A model generated the notes under the pieces. It saw only the letters and a list, made by a program, of their open reading frames with translations. It was not told the origin of the DNA and ran no database searches. This document shows, one piece after another, positions 38,801-50,549 of a stretch of 64,000 nt of DNA (the stretch's first letter is position 1; each line of letters begins with the position of its first letter). This DNA is from Dysidea avara (lineage: Eukaryota; Porifera; Demospongiae; Dictyoceratida; Dysideidae), in the NCBI RefSeq assembly GCF_963678975.1, contig NC_089280.1, forward strand, positions 2,121,001 through 2,185,000. The letters are read 5' to 3'. The translations under genes were made by a program, and so were the position numbers.

Positions 38801-38916
38801 ACACAAGACCAAAATCAGAGGACCAAATTGATGGGCTAGATAAATCACCAGATCATATCATTCAGACTGAAAATGAGTTGCCTTTTTGGCATTATTATAA
38901 AATTACTACAGTTTAG
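27840..38916 (+). CDS. Gene B: GABA-B-type class C receptor, complete (15 exons)
   Basis: Exons: 27840-28106, 29181-29324, 29640-29810, 30931-31041, 31092-31166, 31264-31461, 31515-31763, 32152-32221, 33367-33474, 33531-33675, 34004-34139, 34193-34300, 34363-34488, 38230-38571, 38629-38916. All have GT-AG borders and join in frame to 845 aa. Signal peptide MDPKYLLLSLVCCLVGA, then a flytrap domain opening DDPCGRNES. The linker (exons 9-10) goes straight into helix 1 (SSIGILSTIFFFAF). Helices 2-7 are in exons 11-14; helix 7 ends IYLLFIPK, resembling the GABA-B FVPK end. The 95-aa tail has serines and basic pairs and ends ITTV, a class I PDZ-type C-terminus. Exon 4 is unlike those of C and D, while half of exon 1 is identical to theirs. 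Intron 13 (3.7 kb) is filled with repeats. A G-protein-coupled plasma-membrane receptor is the expected role; the ligand is unknown. Confidence 0.9.
32222..32345 (+). repeat. TG-rich microsatellite
   Basis: Runs of GTGTATATGTGTGTG directly after the exon 8 donor of gene B. The reading frames through it are low-complexity artefacts. Confidence 0.85.
32700..33125 (+). repeat. Long (TG)n microsatellite
   Basis: About 425 bp of TG repeats with interspersed TGCG, TGGG and TAGTG words in intron 8 of gene B. Such alternating purine-pyrimidine DNA can adopt Z-form; the predicted His/Thr-repeat and Cys/Val-repeat frames are not genes. Confidence 0.95.
34905..35010 (+). mobile_element. tRNA-derived SINE fragment with dispersed motif
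   Basis: Box-A-like TAGCTCAGCAG (34914) and box-B-like GGTTCAAACAC (34949) are spaced as in a tRNA. After a short T-rich spacer comes GACTGTTCTATTAGAGTATC at 34979. The surrounding sequence differs from the 10080 family, so the head plus motif is shared between different repeats. Intron 13 of gene B. Confidence 0.6.
35640..35720 (-). repeat. Two minus-strand copies of the dispersed motif
   Basis: GAGATACTCTAATAGGGTAG and ACTCTAATAGAGCAGTCA are adjacent reverse complements of the motif. The surrounding sequence has the words AGCATAATAGG and TTGGCTCAAGC on both sides. Confidence 0.65.
35820..37200. mobile_element. Cluster of TAGGGA-type repeats in intron 13 of gene B
   Basis: About 35830-35960 is a decayed foldback (TAGTGAAACAAGGAGGTCAT ... 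GATGACTGG ... TGATCCCTAATC). About 35980-36300 reads on the + strand like the repeat peptide (FTALQEKN ... EKPSC). About 36405-37200 is another copy on the opposite sense, starting TAGGGATCATGGAGGTTTGG, with minus-strand SKKKWDTKEDKGKYM near 36740-36790. Confidence 0.55.
37475..37555 (-). repeat. Short repeat shared with 12757-12805
   Basis: The minus strand reads GGCTTTAGCCTTCTCACAGG followed by a TCC..GGTGGGATAGCATT sequence. The + strand at 12765-12802 has nearly the same. Non-coding. Confidence 0.5.
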
Positions 38917-40680
38917 TAACTGCACATTCCAAACTGTACATGTACGTATGTATCAGTAACACATGCAGTGTAGCCAACACAATTAATTTTACATTTTGTA
39001 CTAAAGATATGTAAAATACATTACAGTCATGCAGTTACCTTGTGCGGTCTATTATCAGTAGGTCTTGTTCCCAGTTGCATGTGTACATATATACATTATA
39101 GGATTCAACATAATTGATTGCTTGCTATATTAAGCAGAAATGACTTACAACAAGGGATGATACTACAGCCATAAGGCATGCATGCTGTGCACTCTACAAT
39201 ATTCATAACACATTTGTCAAAGTGATCATTTCAACAACAATGTGTGGGTGCCGTCATACTGAAGATATATTGATTACTGACTGAGTACACCACACACATT
39301 CCTGACACAAAAGCAAGCAACATTGTTACAAAAACATTAGTCATTTATGGGATGTCAGATCATTTACTATTGTTGACCACATGTAAACTACCACTGTTTA
39401 TTTATCACTTATACCACATGTAAACTGTAGTTTTGATTTCAGTGGGGTGGCTATAGAACATGTATATATAGTAACTATACTATCTATCAATAGACCAGAC
39501 GATATATGCTTTGACTTCTTCCATTGACATAGATAATAATACTGTTGTCTTTTAACTGATTGTACAGTCAACTGAATAAACAAGGATGTCATGCATCTGT
39601 GGAACAGATCCTCTTTTCCACAAGAGACAACATGATTTTCATAAAACTGCAGCTGTGAAATATTTATTATAGTTAATCAAACTATAATTACAATAATTAA
39701 GTGATGATCATTATGAACCTAAACCACACAAGAGCTAGTCCTTAATGGATGATGATGTAATGAAGGTAACTTGATCTTCTTAATGGCACATGCATAACAC
39801 ACACCCGACATTTAGTGAACCCATAAGATTGTTATGTGCACAAATGAGGTCTCTGATGTACTCACTATTGTATAAGTTAAACAATGCTGACTTTAAACAA
39901 TGCCATATAATACTCATTATATGAAACCTTGGCATCAAGTGATGGTTTTGTTGACAAGAAAGAACATAGAAATTCCAACTGTCAATGACAACAATATTTG
40001 AGGATAGCTATAGCTACGTGGCTCTAATTAAAAATCTTATTAGCTTATGTCTGCTACACACAATAATTCACTGACCACCCTAACACCCGCTAGACCGTAA
40101 CAAGGTTCACTAAGCTTAACATTGTTATGTAGTCTAACCCATTTATATCAGGTACAACAAGCAGTGACTTTACATGTACTCAGTACAGTACAATGGGCTG
40201 AGACTACCTTAACAAGTAGCTGGTTATAAGTAAATTGGAACAAACCACAAGTCAGTAACTATGAGCAAGCAATTGCAAAAATTATCAAACACCAGTGACG
40301 ACCATGTTTGGACCTTTTGATTTGTGATACTGTTTCAGTTTATGTGATAATTACAGTATGGTTCCTTATTTCATACAGGATGAATGTGTTATTATGAATA
40401 CTAGCAGTGGGTGCTAAGAGCCTACTCCCAATTAGATCAGTAGATATACAAAAATTGCACTGGGGGATTGCTTCACAACAAAACATCAGCCTGATGATAA
40501 CAAATTTGATGAATCATTATGAATTGTCTACTTTAATTTTTCAAACCCAGCCTGGCCTCACTGCACCTTAAAAAGTGTGTGGGTGTTCAGATCTAGCAAT
40601 GATTCTGTGATTTTTATTTATCTATCACTCAAGCTTTCCCTGTTGTGACTGATAAAGCACTTTAGGACTTGTCTGTTCAT
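38917..40680. other. Intergenic region between genes B and C, 3' side of B
   Basis: No exon recognised. An AATAAA word at 39575-39580 could be the gene B polyadenylation signal, about 660 nt after the stop codon. The rest looks unique and AT-rich. Confidence 0.4.
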
Positions 40681-40689
40681 GCAGCTATT

Positions 40690-40898
40690 GCACGCACGAA
40701 CGCACGCACGCACGCACGCACGCACGCACACACAAGTACACACACGCACGTACACACACACGCGCATGCACACACACGCACGTACACGTACACACACGCA
40801 TGCACGTACACACACACACGGCACGTACACACACACACACACGCACGTACACGTACATACACGTACACACACACACGCATGTACACACACACACGGCA

Positions 40899-40939
<41 letters not shown>

Positions 40940-41033
40940 ACGTACGTACGTACGTACACACACGCACGCACACACGCACGCACGCACGCACGCACGCACG
41001 CACGTACACACACGCACGCACACACACACACCA
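40690..41033 (+). repeat. (CA)n / (ACGC)n / (ACGT)n microsatellite
   Basis: About 340 bp of CACACA, ACGCACGC, CACGTACA and ACGTACGT tracts upstream of gene C. Open frames in all directions are low-complexity artefacts. Confidence 0.95.
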
Positions 41034-41039
41034 TAGATA

Positions 41040-41273
41040 CTGCGGTTTTCCAAGTTCTTGCAATGCGAAGCGTCATGCGCTATACAAGTATGTACGTGCG
41101 CGGTTGTTCAACAGTGGATTTTCAGTGACGACTACTGCCTCACAGGACTTCAAGCATGCCTACGCATACAAATCGACAGCCTCAGAACATTACAGGTGTA
41201 GTTAAAGAACTGCGCATACTGACACAATAATAACGCATGACGCTTTGCATTGCAAGAACTTAGAAAACCGCAG
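41040..41273. mobile_element. TA-flanked MITE next to the gene C start
   Basis: The left arm CTGCGGTTTTCCAAGTTCTT (continuing through GCAATGCGAAGCGTCATGCG) is repeated inverted at 41234-41273. Both ends are flanked by TA (41038-41039 and 41274-41275). The element is about 234 bp and ends about 150 bp before the start codon of gene C. Confidence 0.8.
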
Positions 41274-41424
41274 TAATATAGTAATTGCTATATCCACACA
41301 CACAGCGACTCCCCACGGATTCCGCTCGTAAAAACCTGATCACTACAAAACGGAAGTGGTTGGTTTAGATTTAACACACGTTTAGGAAGGCTGCCAGACT
41401 AATTGTTACGGCTGCAACATTGGA

Positions 41425-44400
41425 ATGCGTGTGCTGTTTTTGCTCGCTACCTGGTGTTTAGCTAGTGCTTTGGACGATCCTTGTGGAAGAAATGAATCAA
41501 CTGATATTCACATAATCGGATTTTTCCCCTGTACTGCCAGTAACGATACTAGAGGTATTAGAGTGGATAATTGTGATGGGATAGACAGAATACCCATTAT
41601 GAAGTTAGCTCTAGAGGAGATCAATGAGAGATGTGACCTACTACCAGGATATCGACTAGTCGTCGACTATGCTAACTCCGCAGTAAGTTGTATAGCTACG
41701 TAGCTACGCCGTGTCATTCAGCTACACAGCCTGCAGTACAGTGACGGTCGGGGTCTTTGGCCCGTCTATCCGTATGCTATAAATTCTTTTAGCCGCAACT
41801 GAAAAGTGAGTCCAGCTAGGCTGAGCAATAACGGGTTTTCCAGCATTGAATTGCCACACCCCCTTCAATAACAGCTTTCTCAACTTACTGTATGTGTGGA
41901 AGTTGGCAACCGGCTTGAGCCTGGCTATCTGTACGCATCACTCACATTGAACTGATTTGTGTTCCATTTCTATTTAGCTGCAGCTAAAGTGTTTTGTCTA
42001 TAGCTCGATCTGGGGCCATATCACATGTTCACACAACTGCTGATACATGCATGCAGCTACTGAAAGTTCACATACAATGTGTAGCTACGTACTGGTTACC
42101 CATGATAGCTGAGAACTACTGCCCACTATAACAGTACTGGCATGGTCACAAAAGGGCTAAAATTAATACTTAGGTTAAAGGAAGAAAATTCATCCCTCCT
42201 GGAGGAGACTGAGTGTGGCGTCTGACTATAGTAATTGGGTGGCCTGCAGTTTGATTCCTGGGATTTTTTTGGTCCGTCTCATGTTATTAGCCATTTTAAG
42301 TAACATCAATGTGTTTAAGTCCTGTGTATTAGGTTAGGTTAGGTAACTGAAAGGCTGAAGCACAAGTTGCTGTAGACCTTCAATGCTAGGCACTGTAAAG
42401 CAGTAATAAGAATATAACAACAATAAAGCAGAGAGTCACAATCTTGACACTGAAACTATTGAATGTATAAAATAATCCCAGCAATAGCTAGTCTGTGCAT
42501 TAAGTATATTAAATTGTATGGTCTAGTACTACAAAATGAAGGTGTGTTCTCTAGGGAGTGATCCTCAACAATGTTTGGATCTTATTATCAATTAATTAAC
42601 GCACATCTTGTACTTTCTAACTACATACTGCCATTGTTGTAGTGGGACCATGTAATTCCATTACAAACCACATAAACTACATTAGCTGATGTTCATTGTT
42701 CACTGCTTATACAGTTCACACATGTACTGCAGTCCATCAATACTTGAATTGTTATGGGACAAAGTGTTCAAATATTCTGAAGTCTTGGTAGGACCAACAG
42801 CATTAATTTTAACTATAGTAGACATCTCTGTCATAATTTATAAGAAAAATGTGACACAGCAGGGACTATAGACAGAAACAAAATACAGTCAAAACACACA
42901 GTAATAATGAACTGATGTGGTCTCCAATGTGTGGTAGAAATCACTCTATTGGAGAACAATTAAGCACATTGCCTCCAGTGCTTGGTCCCATTTAGTCTTC
43001 AGTGTAACAACAGAAATAAATCATAGCAAAACAGTGGATCTCAACTAGCCATCTAGTGCAATCATAATTTCTAGCAATAAACGATTAAGTAAAAGCATTC
43101 TAGTCTTTCATTTTAAATATATGAACAATGGTAAGGCAAGGATTGTAAATTAGGTAAGGATACCTTTTTGTATATGTAACACTGGACTCGTACACAGTTG
43201 CCAGTCTTATTTGGTGGCTGGAGTGAACATTCCTTGAAAATAATAAACAACCAGGTCATATGGTATACGTGTATATATGTCTTAAAAGAATGTCAGTATT
43301 CCCACAAGGTCAAGCACTGTTTAGCTATATATATATATCTATCAGAGTATAGACCACATATGACATCATAGCCATTTGTTGTGCTGGTGTCTGTGGCACA
43401 GTGTGGGAGTTGTTAGCATCTAGCTCTGTTATTCTCTGTAAGTTATTGCAATTTTGGTATCATTTTGGGCACATTCATTTACTTCATTGTTTTGTTCTGT
43501 GGACTGTATTGCGTCATATGCCATCCATATGTCCTGGAAGAGTGGAAGTCATTTGCTATGTCATTTTAAAATGTTGAAAATTTAGTACAGTATTCCCTAG
43601 TGTAATGAATCACTTGATGATCTGTACATGTACATGGCCTCCTAATAATGTGTTGCACCATCTTAATAAACCATTTGATCTTTCTTATATTAAAGTTAAT
43701 ATTGCATGATTTGTTATTTCTCATAATTGTGTGACAGAAGCATTTCCAGTTATCAATGCCGGGTACTGTGTATGGTCTTGTATTCACAACCAACATGTCC
43801 ATCATAATCCTGACATGTGGGCCTGAGATAGTTTTGCAGACATTTAATAGCTATCATATAGCCCATAGCAGTTACTAGTATATTCGAGGATAGTATGTTA
43901 ATTATATATCACTTTTGTACAGTGTTCATCGATCCCAGCAGTGTACCACCTCATCCAACAAACTGATCCATCACAACCAACTAAACTAATGATCCTTGGA
44001 ACTGCTTGTTCTGGGGCTTCTTTTGTGATGGGAGAAATTGCCGAGAGACATTTAAACATTACACAAGTGAGTGTTGTATCTCATTCTTTTCATTATGAAA
44101 TACTATTATAAGACACAATAATGGTCTTGTGGTTTATGTGGTTTGTCATTCAATCACAATCTCAATACAATTGAGGTATCAAATTGTAAAGTTATACATT
44201 TAGTACTATGTAGTTATCACTGTTCTCCATACTTGTTTTCCTTATGATAGGTGGCCTACACTGCGTCTGACTCAAAGTTTGCACGAGAGAGACACAGATA
44301 TCCAAGATTTTATCGGATGGTACCACTAACAGAACAAGTAGCTGATGGATACGTTGCACTGATCAAGCAATTACAGTGGAAGAGAGTTGCAGTGATATCA

Positions 44401-47400
44401 CATGATGATGACTTCAATATTAATGTAAGCACATCTATACAGTCTATTATACAAGACCTGGTTTGCAAAAGGTCTCGGTTTCACAAAATGCATTTTAACT
44501 AGGCTATTAGTTATCCTTCTGCCACTCTGCTGCATGGGTCTGCTTTGGTGTGCCCGGCTATGTTTTTGAGCCCTGTATGTGTAAATATTTGGTCAGTGAT
44601 CTGCTGCTCTGATACTACTCTGTGACTTTTGAAATGTAGCAGTGGACACTCTCAGGGACTGTCACAAGTGTTCTTGGTGGATATAGAGAACCTCCACTGG
44701 TTTCAAGCTGAGCCTGGAAGCTTTTCCTTCCATTTCTTTTCCTATAAGTTACTCACCCACCACTCCTAGCACTGCTACCAGATTGAAAAGGCCTTTGGAA
44801 ATGCCCAAATTTTTGGATGGTATATTTGTCAATTGTGGATTTAGGATTTAAAAAGAGGGAGGGGGCTAACTCAAGGTACTAATGTCTCATGTGAAGGTAT
44901 ACAAAGCGCACCTCCCAGCATGATTTGCATGCTGGAACTAGGGTGGTCTAGGGTATGCCACCCCAGGAAATTTTTGAAAAGTAGATGCTAAAATACTGCA
45001 AGTTGGAGACATTTCCACATACAAATGCTTATAATTTGCCTATAAATATTTTATGTACTGCCCTTTAGATTAGGTATAGCTCTGCAGTATTTGTTAATGA
45101 AATAGTTTACACAACCAACACCCTCTTACAATTGCACAACAACAGGTGCATGTTAGAATAATAATGTAATTGGAAATGGAAAAGTTTGAAATTTGAATGA
45201 TATGAGATTGAATCTGAGAGCATTTTCGGTGGCATGTATTGCCATACGTAATGATTGTACAAATAGATGAATCAATTATTAATGAAGGCCTTTAAATAGA
45301 TCAGTGCACATCATTGTATGTATTAGGGGTGTGCGATAATGAAAATTTTATTATTGTGATAATGTACCTGATTATCACAATTGTCACGATTGTCACGACA
45401 CTTGACTGCACACGTAATACTATATAAATAAATTTTCCCTGTGTCACTTATTATGCAATTGTGCTTGCTTTATAGCTACCTGTATATCTGGAAACCAGTA
45501 TCATGACAAAAAAATTGAAAGTATTCATTAGAATTATACCTGGAATTGTAAAATTTCTCATTTCAGGTTGGCCACATGTAGTTTACAGAAGTATCCGGAA
45601 ATTTTCTATTATCACGATAATGCAATAATAAAAATTTTTGCGATAATGATAATGAATTTTTACAAAAAATCAATTATTCACGATTATCATACAGCACTAG
45701 TATGTATAGAGACATCTTTAGGTGCAGACAGATATGGATAAATTCTATAGCAGAACCAACTATTATATATCAGCTGAATGTTCTAGAATAGTAGTCAGGT
45801 GACTGCTCTATTAGAGTATCTCAATTTTGTGCACCTCCAATGCTGATCCCAGTGATTCGGACCCTTGTTGTATAACCTTTAGCACAAATCCAGTGATAAT
45901 TTCTTTTATAAGGTGGGTATTTTGTACTATTATAACTATGCTAAGTCAAAAGTTCAGCATATTTATCAAGTAAAGTCCAAGTGAAGGGGGGATGGCTTCA
46001 GCCCCAATAGCCCCTCCTCTAGATCGCCCCTATTTGTATTCCGGAGATAACTATTTATAGCTGCATACATGGTGAAAATCAACTTTAAAAAGTCACTGGT
46101 GAGGTATGATGATTGATTGCATTGACACCAGTATATCTTAATTGGTGTAGTACAATGTGCAAAAATACACATAATATACGTACCTCTTAGTAAATTGGGG
46201 CACATAATTATGCTGATAATATTAAACTTCAATTGTTACAGTAAAAAAATATGTACATAGAAAGGAAAAGTATAAAAATTCAGGCAATTGAAGATGCTAC
46301 TACTTTACACTTATCACAAAAATTTACATGATCATCAAACTAGGAGATGTATTCATAAGTCATGACCATCAGTACTTTATCTCTGCATGTATTATTAACA
46401 TTTTATTATTACTATTAGGTGCAGCAACACACAGTTACAACGTTAAAAGCTAATAATATGCGAGTGTTGATGTCTGCTAGCTTTACTACTGATCCTACTA
46501 TTGTTCTTGACCAGGTCAAGGTGAGTATATTACACATCAACAGTACTGTATAGTGAATCAATGGTTGATCACAGAAAGTCAATGCCAGGATCATCATAGC
46601 TTGGATACCCCACAGTGTGGCCATCAAGTTCTGGTGTACTGTGAGTAAAAATTATTGTTTTGATTGTGAATTATATACACTGTTTGTGTTTAGGTTATTA
46701 AAAAACGGTTAGCAGGTCCAGATTTTGTCTGGTTCATTCCTGGTTGGTTCAGAGCTAACTGGTGGGCTGCTGTGGATGGGACTGACTGCACTGCCGAAGA
46801 AATGATGACATATTTGGAGCACACTTTGGGAGGCCTTGGTGACAGTGTGCTTGACAGTAATGAATCTCGGTTATTAGTGTCTGATAAGGTATGAGTTTAT
46901 CATTCTATTTCTTATTGATCTGAAATATCTTCTCAGAATGTAGCTCAGTTTAAAGATGATTTAGAGACAAAAAATGAATTAGGACCAGTTACAACAGATA
47001 TATTTCTCAACTATGGATATGTGTATGATGCAATATGGACCATTGCTCTTGCCTTAAACTCATCCATATCAATACTGGAAGATAGAGGGTTGGGAAGACT
47101 GGAAGACTTCACTTATGATTCAGTTGAAATGGCAAATGTGTTCACTGAAGCTGTTACTAATGTGTCATTTGAGGGAATATCGGTTAGTCCATAGTTATAG
47201 GAATAGCAGCCGTCACTTAAACTTGTCTCATCACAGGGACATGTCTCTCTAGAAGAGAATGGTAGTAGAGTGTTCCCTTCAGTAGAGATACGCCAGTATA
47301 GAGGTAATATCATGTTTACTAACATGCTTAAAACATTGTTTATAATATATAGGTGGTGTTGCCATGCCAGTGCTACAGTACAATGCAAATGCTAACTTCT

Positions 47401-49109
47401 CATTGGACATTTTACAATGGCAAGGTAATGTATACTGGTATATGATGAGTGTGTTGACTAACTACCGACACTTTAGGTGGTACATCACCTCCCAGAGATG
47501 CTCCTATTCCATCAGTTATAACAAGTAGTTTAGCAGAGTGTGTAATAGCTGGTGTTATGTCTTCTATTGGGATATTGTCAGCAATATTCTTCTTCATCTT
47601 TAACCTCTATTATAACCAGCACCCGTAAGTTGTGTTGTTAGATATCACTATATTACCAACATTACTGAAAAGATGTTTATAATTACTTTTAGGGTAGTGA
47701 AGCGGAGCAGTTACCGACTCAATTCACTAATTTTAGTAGCAGTTTTGGTAGGATTTGTTGGTACCCTCCTACATATTGTTAAACTAGATGATGATATGTC
47801 TGAAGTTGTCACTACAACAATTTGTAATGTAAGTTAAACCACTGATTGTATTATACAACTATATACAGTCCTCACATAGGCAAGGACATGGACTAATGAA
47901 CTGGCATTTGTAGTTGCATTTGGTGCGCTATTTGCTAAAGTTTGGAGGCTATACAAAGTCTTCTTTAATAAGAGAATGGTTCACCGAGTAAGCACTTTGA
48001 TGTTTACAATAGTTTGTGGTTACATGTGTTGTCAACTGTACAGAAATACTTGTTAGACAAACACTTGTTTCTGATGGTGGCAGTCATAACAGCACCCACC
48101 TTACTGATCCGAATCATTCAAGGTGCAGCTTTTCCATTAAAACTACGAACTGATACAACCATTAATGAGGTTTGAAAATATTTTGTAATGCTGATACATC
48201 TCATGTGCTCCTATAGGATGACTTTTCCACTGAAGAGATTTATTCTGAATGTAGAGGACCAAACGAGTTTGTATTCTTAGCACTTTCTTATAGTCAAAAT
48301 TGCATACTAGCCTTGTTGAGTATGTCAGTGGCTTATGAGACGCAGAAACATGTTCCCAAGTATAATAAATATCACAAGTACCATGAGTCAGCTGTGATCA
48401 ACCTGACAACAATACTGGCTGTCCTGTTGTCCTCTCTTTGTCAAGCTATTTTGGTAATTTTGAAATTGAATGAAGTTCAAGAAGGAGTATTATTGGTGAC
48501 CACACTTCATGATTGTCTGTGGATGTTTCCGATGATCTATTTGTTGTTTATTCCAAAGGTACACACTTCTTCATCATATAATTATAATGATATTCATTGT
48601 TACAGATCTACAGAGTGTATCGTGGATCGTTTACTGTTGAGAAAACAAGGTTGTCTCACTATTTATCTGTAGCTAGCAATCCATTTTATGGTGGACGTTT
48701 ATCTTCTTCTTCACTGCCTGGGAGAAGAGGCTCCTCTGTTAGTGTCCTCTCAGAAAGACGGTCATCATTAACAGCCTACTTGGCTGGGAGACGATTTTCA
48801 GATGTCAGCATCGCATCAGACCCAAAACTAAGTTGCTCTCATAACACCGATGCTACTACTGCCAGTCCTTTTGTGCCCAAACGAGAAGTCATGTTCTCAC
48901 CCATACATGAAGAAGTGTCTGACTTTGAAGCTGAGGCTACTGACCAACAAGTGAATACTTCCCAAAAACAATTGCCGCAAATTACTGTAATTTCTGATCA
49001 AGTGAGCGTGAAAGGCTCGGATATGTTTTGCAGTGAGCTATACCTAGAACTTCTGGAAGAGCCCACTTTACCAAAGCTCATCACTACTTACAAAAGCACT
49101 GCAGTTTAA
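41425..49109 (+). CDS. Gene C: GABA-B-type class C receptor, complete (15 exons)
   Basis: Exons: 41425-41682, 43923-44066, 44251-44424, 46419-46520, 46575-46640, 46694-46888, 46937-47182, 47237-47303, 47353-47424, 47477-47624, 47693-47828, 47880-47987, 48044-48169, 48217-48558, 48606-49109; 895 aa in frame. Signal peptide MRVLFLLATWCLASA, then DDPCGRNES. Flytrap domain by exons 1-9, no cysteine-rich domain, helix 1 in exon 10 (SSIGILSAIFFFIF), helix 2 exon 11, helix 3 exon 12 (ends KVWRLYK), helix 4 exon 13, helices 5-7 exon 14. The 167-aa tail has an arginine/serine stretch (RRGSSVS, RRSSL, RRFSDVS), possible basophilic-kinase sites, and ends KSTAV, a class I PDZ-type ligand. Introns in the 3' half are very short (47-70 bp). 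Paired with gene D as a recent duplicate. By-eye comparison with mammalian GABA-B1 suggests that most GABA contacts are replaced; the ligand is unknown. Confidence 0.92.
42200..42440 (+). mobile_element. tRNA-derived SINE
   Basis: Head about 42205-42265 with a box-B-like region GTTTGATTCCTGGGA. The tail at 42361-42430 has TTGCTGTAGACCTTCAATG, CACTGTAAAGCAGTAATAA and AACAACAATAA. The tail also occurs at 2791-2850. Intron 1 of gene C. Confidence 0.6.
44810..44990 (+). repeat. GGATTTAGGATTT/GGGGG-type repeat
   Basis: Contains GTGGATTTAGGATTTAAAAA, then a G-run and ATGATTTGCATGCTGGAAC, then GGTATGCCACCCCAGGAAAT. Copies of the same layout are at 62755-62920 and partly at 19965-20020, 62100-62140 and 63475-63520. 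Intron 3 of gene C, not at the same place in gene D. Confidence 0.55.
45324..45699. mobile_element. hAT-like non-autonomous element with perfect 8-bp TSD
   Basis: Begins TAGGGGTGTGCGATAATGAAA and its end is the approximate complement (GATTATCATACAGCACTA). It is flanked on both sides by GTATGTAT (45316-45323 and 45700-45707). About 375 bp, AT-rich, no coding sequence. In intron 3 of gene C; I do not see it in intron 3 of gene D, so it inserted after the duplication or was lost there. Confidence 0.85.
45793..45825 (+). repeat. Dispersed motif, intron 3 of gene C
   Basis: GTGACTGCTCTATTAGAGTA followed by TCTCAAT. No tRNA-like head directly upstream. Confidence 0.7.
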
Positions 49110-50540
49110 GGATGGCCCTATTTGTTTATATTTTTAATCCTAGTTTATGGCATGTATCTAGCTACATATCTGTTTAATATATATCTCCACATATCTCTGT
49201 ATATATTTAAGATAAGACTTAGACTAATGGCAGTAAACATGGTATTAATATGTTTGCAACATACACAGCAAATTATTGCATTGCTTCAAAACAGCTATAG
49301 TTTATATAATATTATGACCAATAAATTAGCAGTTTTAGCCTTCAAGGTCACAATATACAAGCAAACAAGGTTGCACAAAGTTAATTTTATGTCTCAGGTG
49401 CTCTAGCAGCTATACCAGCGGCTTTACGCAACTCCCTAACATTGACTAGGATGGTGCACCATATATATAGAACAGCAGTGTGCAATTTTGACATCACTGC
49501 ATTTAATTTTGTTGGGTACCTCCTCCAAAACAACAACAGGGCAGGATATATACTTCTTGTGTATTTAGTGATGTTATCGCTCCGAGTATATTGCTTCAAC
49601 AACATTAGCTACATGATATTCAATGTTTACAGTACATGACTGGACTGTATCATGTTGCCTGAAGGTGTGTGGCTTATGTATGAGTGGTCTGAAGATACAA
49701 TGTTGCTGATCCTGTCATTGTAATTAATGTTGATACGATATATTATTATATGGATGTAAGATTTTTGCTAGGCATATATGTACTGCTATAGCAGTATACA
49801 GATACATTCCTAGCATGTATGTACTGCTATAGCAGTATATATAGATACATTCCTAGCATGTATGTACTGCTATAGCAGTATATATAGATACATTCCTAGC
49901 ATGTATGTACTGCTATCTCTACTATACCCTTCTAATTATGTTGGGACCCCACACAAATTTGTGAGGTGAGACAATACTAATGAGTTTGCCAGTAATTTTA
50001 TCAAACTACATATACAGCACTTAAAACAGCATTTTTGAGTGCATGTGTATGCATGTAAGAAACTTGGTGGTTCCATGAAAGCTAAGTCAACATACACCAT
50101 CATGATGCATGACTTGATCTCATGTTAGTATAGTATGTTGGCGACACTACTTTGGGATTGCTGCTGCTGCTGTTGTTGTCCTGTGAGTCATATGTGCTTT
50201 AAAAATTTATCAGCAAAACAATCCTTGCATGCACATGTCATTTTTGTTGTAGTTGCTATAATGTAGGTATATCTCACATAATTTCTCAGTACTTTAAAAT
50301 TAAGTTTGATTACTTTTCTGGATGCCAACACAGGCAAACCATCAATACAGTACATTAGTGTATTGTAAAGCAATAACCCTCAGTTCCCATGGCAAAAGCG
50401 GGCACCTTGATGAGGGCTCGGTATAGTTAGTCATGTGTGAAACTGTCACTATGTAGTTAGGCTATAACAGGAGACTCCGGGCCATTTTCAAAGAATTTGC
50501 ATTCACAAATTTAGTTTTTTTGCCATCCACTGATTAGTTA
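49110..50540. other. Intergenic region between genes C and D, 3' flank of C
   Basis: An AATAAA at 49320-49325 is a likely polyadenylation signal of gene C. The stretch 49550-49670 (TATTGCTTCAACAACATTAG, CATGATATTCAATG, TGCCTGAAGGTG) matches 61500-61580 after gene D, so the 3' flank was part of the duplicated unit. No exon recognised. Confidence 0.5.
49772..49915 (+). repeat. 44-bp tandem repeat, about 3 units, each with a palindrome
   Basis: Units contain AGATACATTCCTAGCATGTA and the perfect 16-bp palindrome TACTGCTATAGCAGTA. The last unit is cut in the palindrome. Confidence 0.8.
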
Positions 50541-50549
50541 TGGAATAGC

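Noticed and set aside
40618..41205. Overlapping open frames on both strands before gene C
   Set aside because: Low-complexity CA/ACGT tract and a MITE; all frames are open because of the repeat composition.
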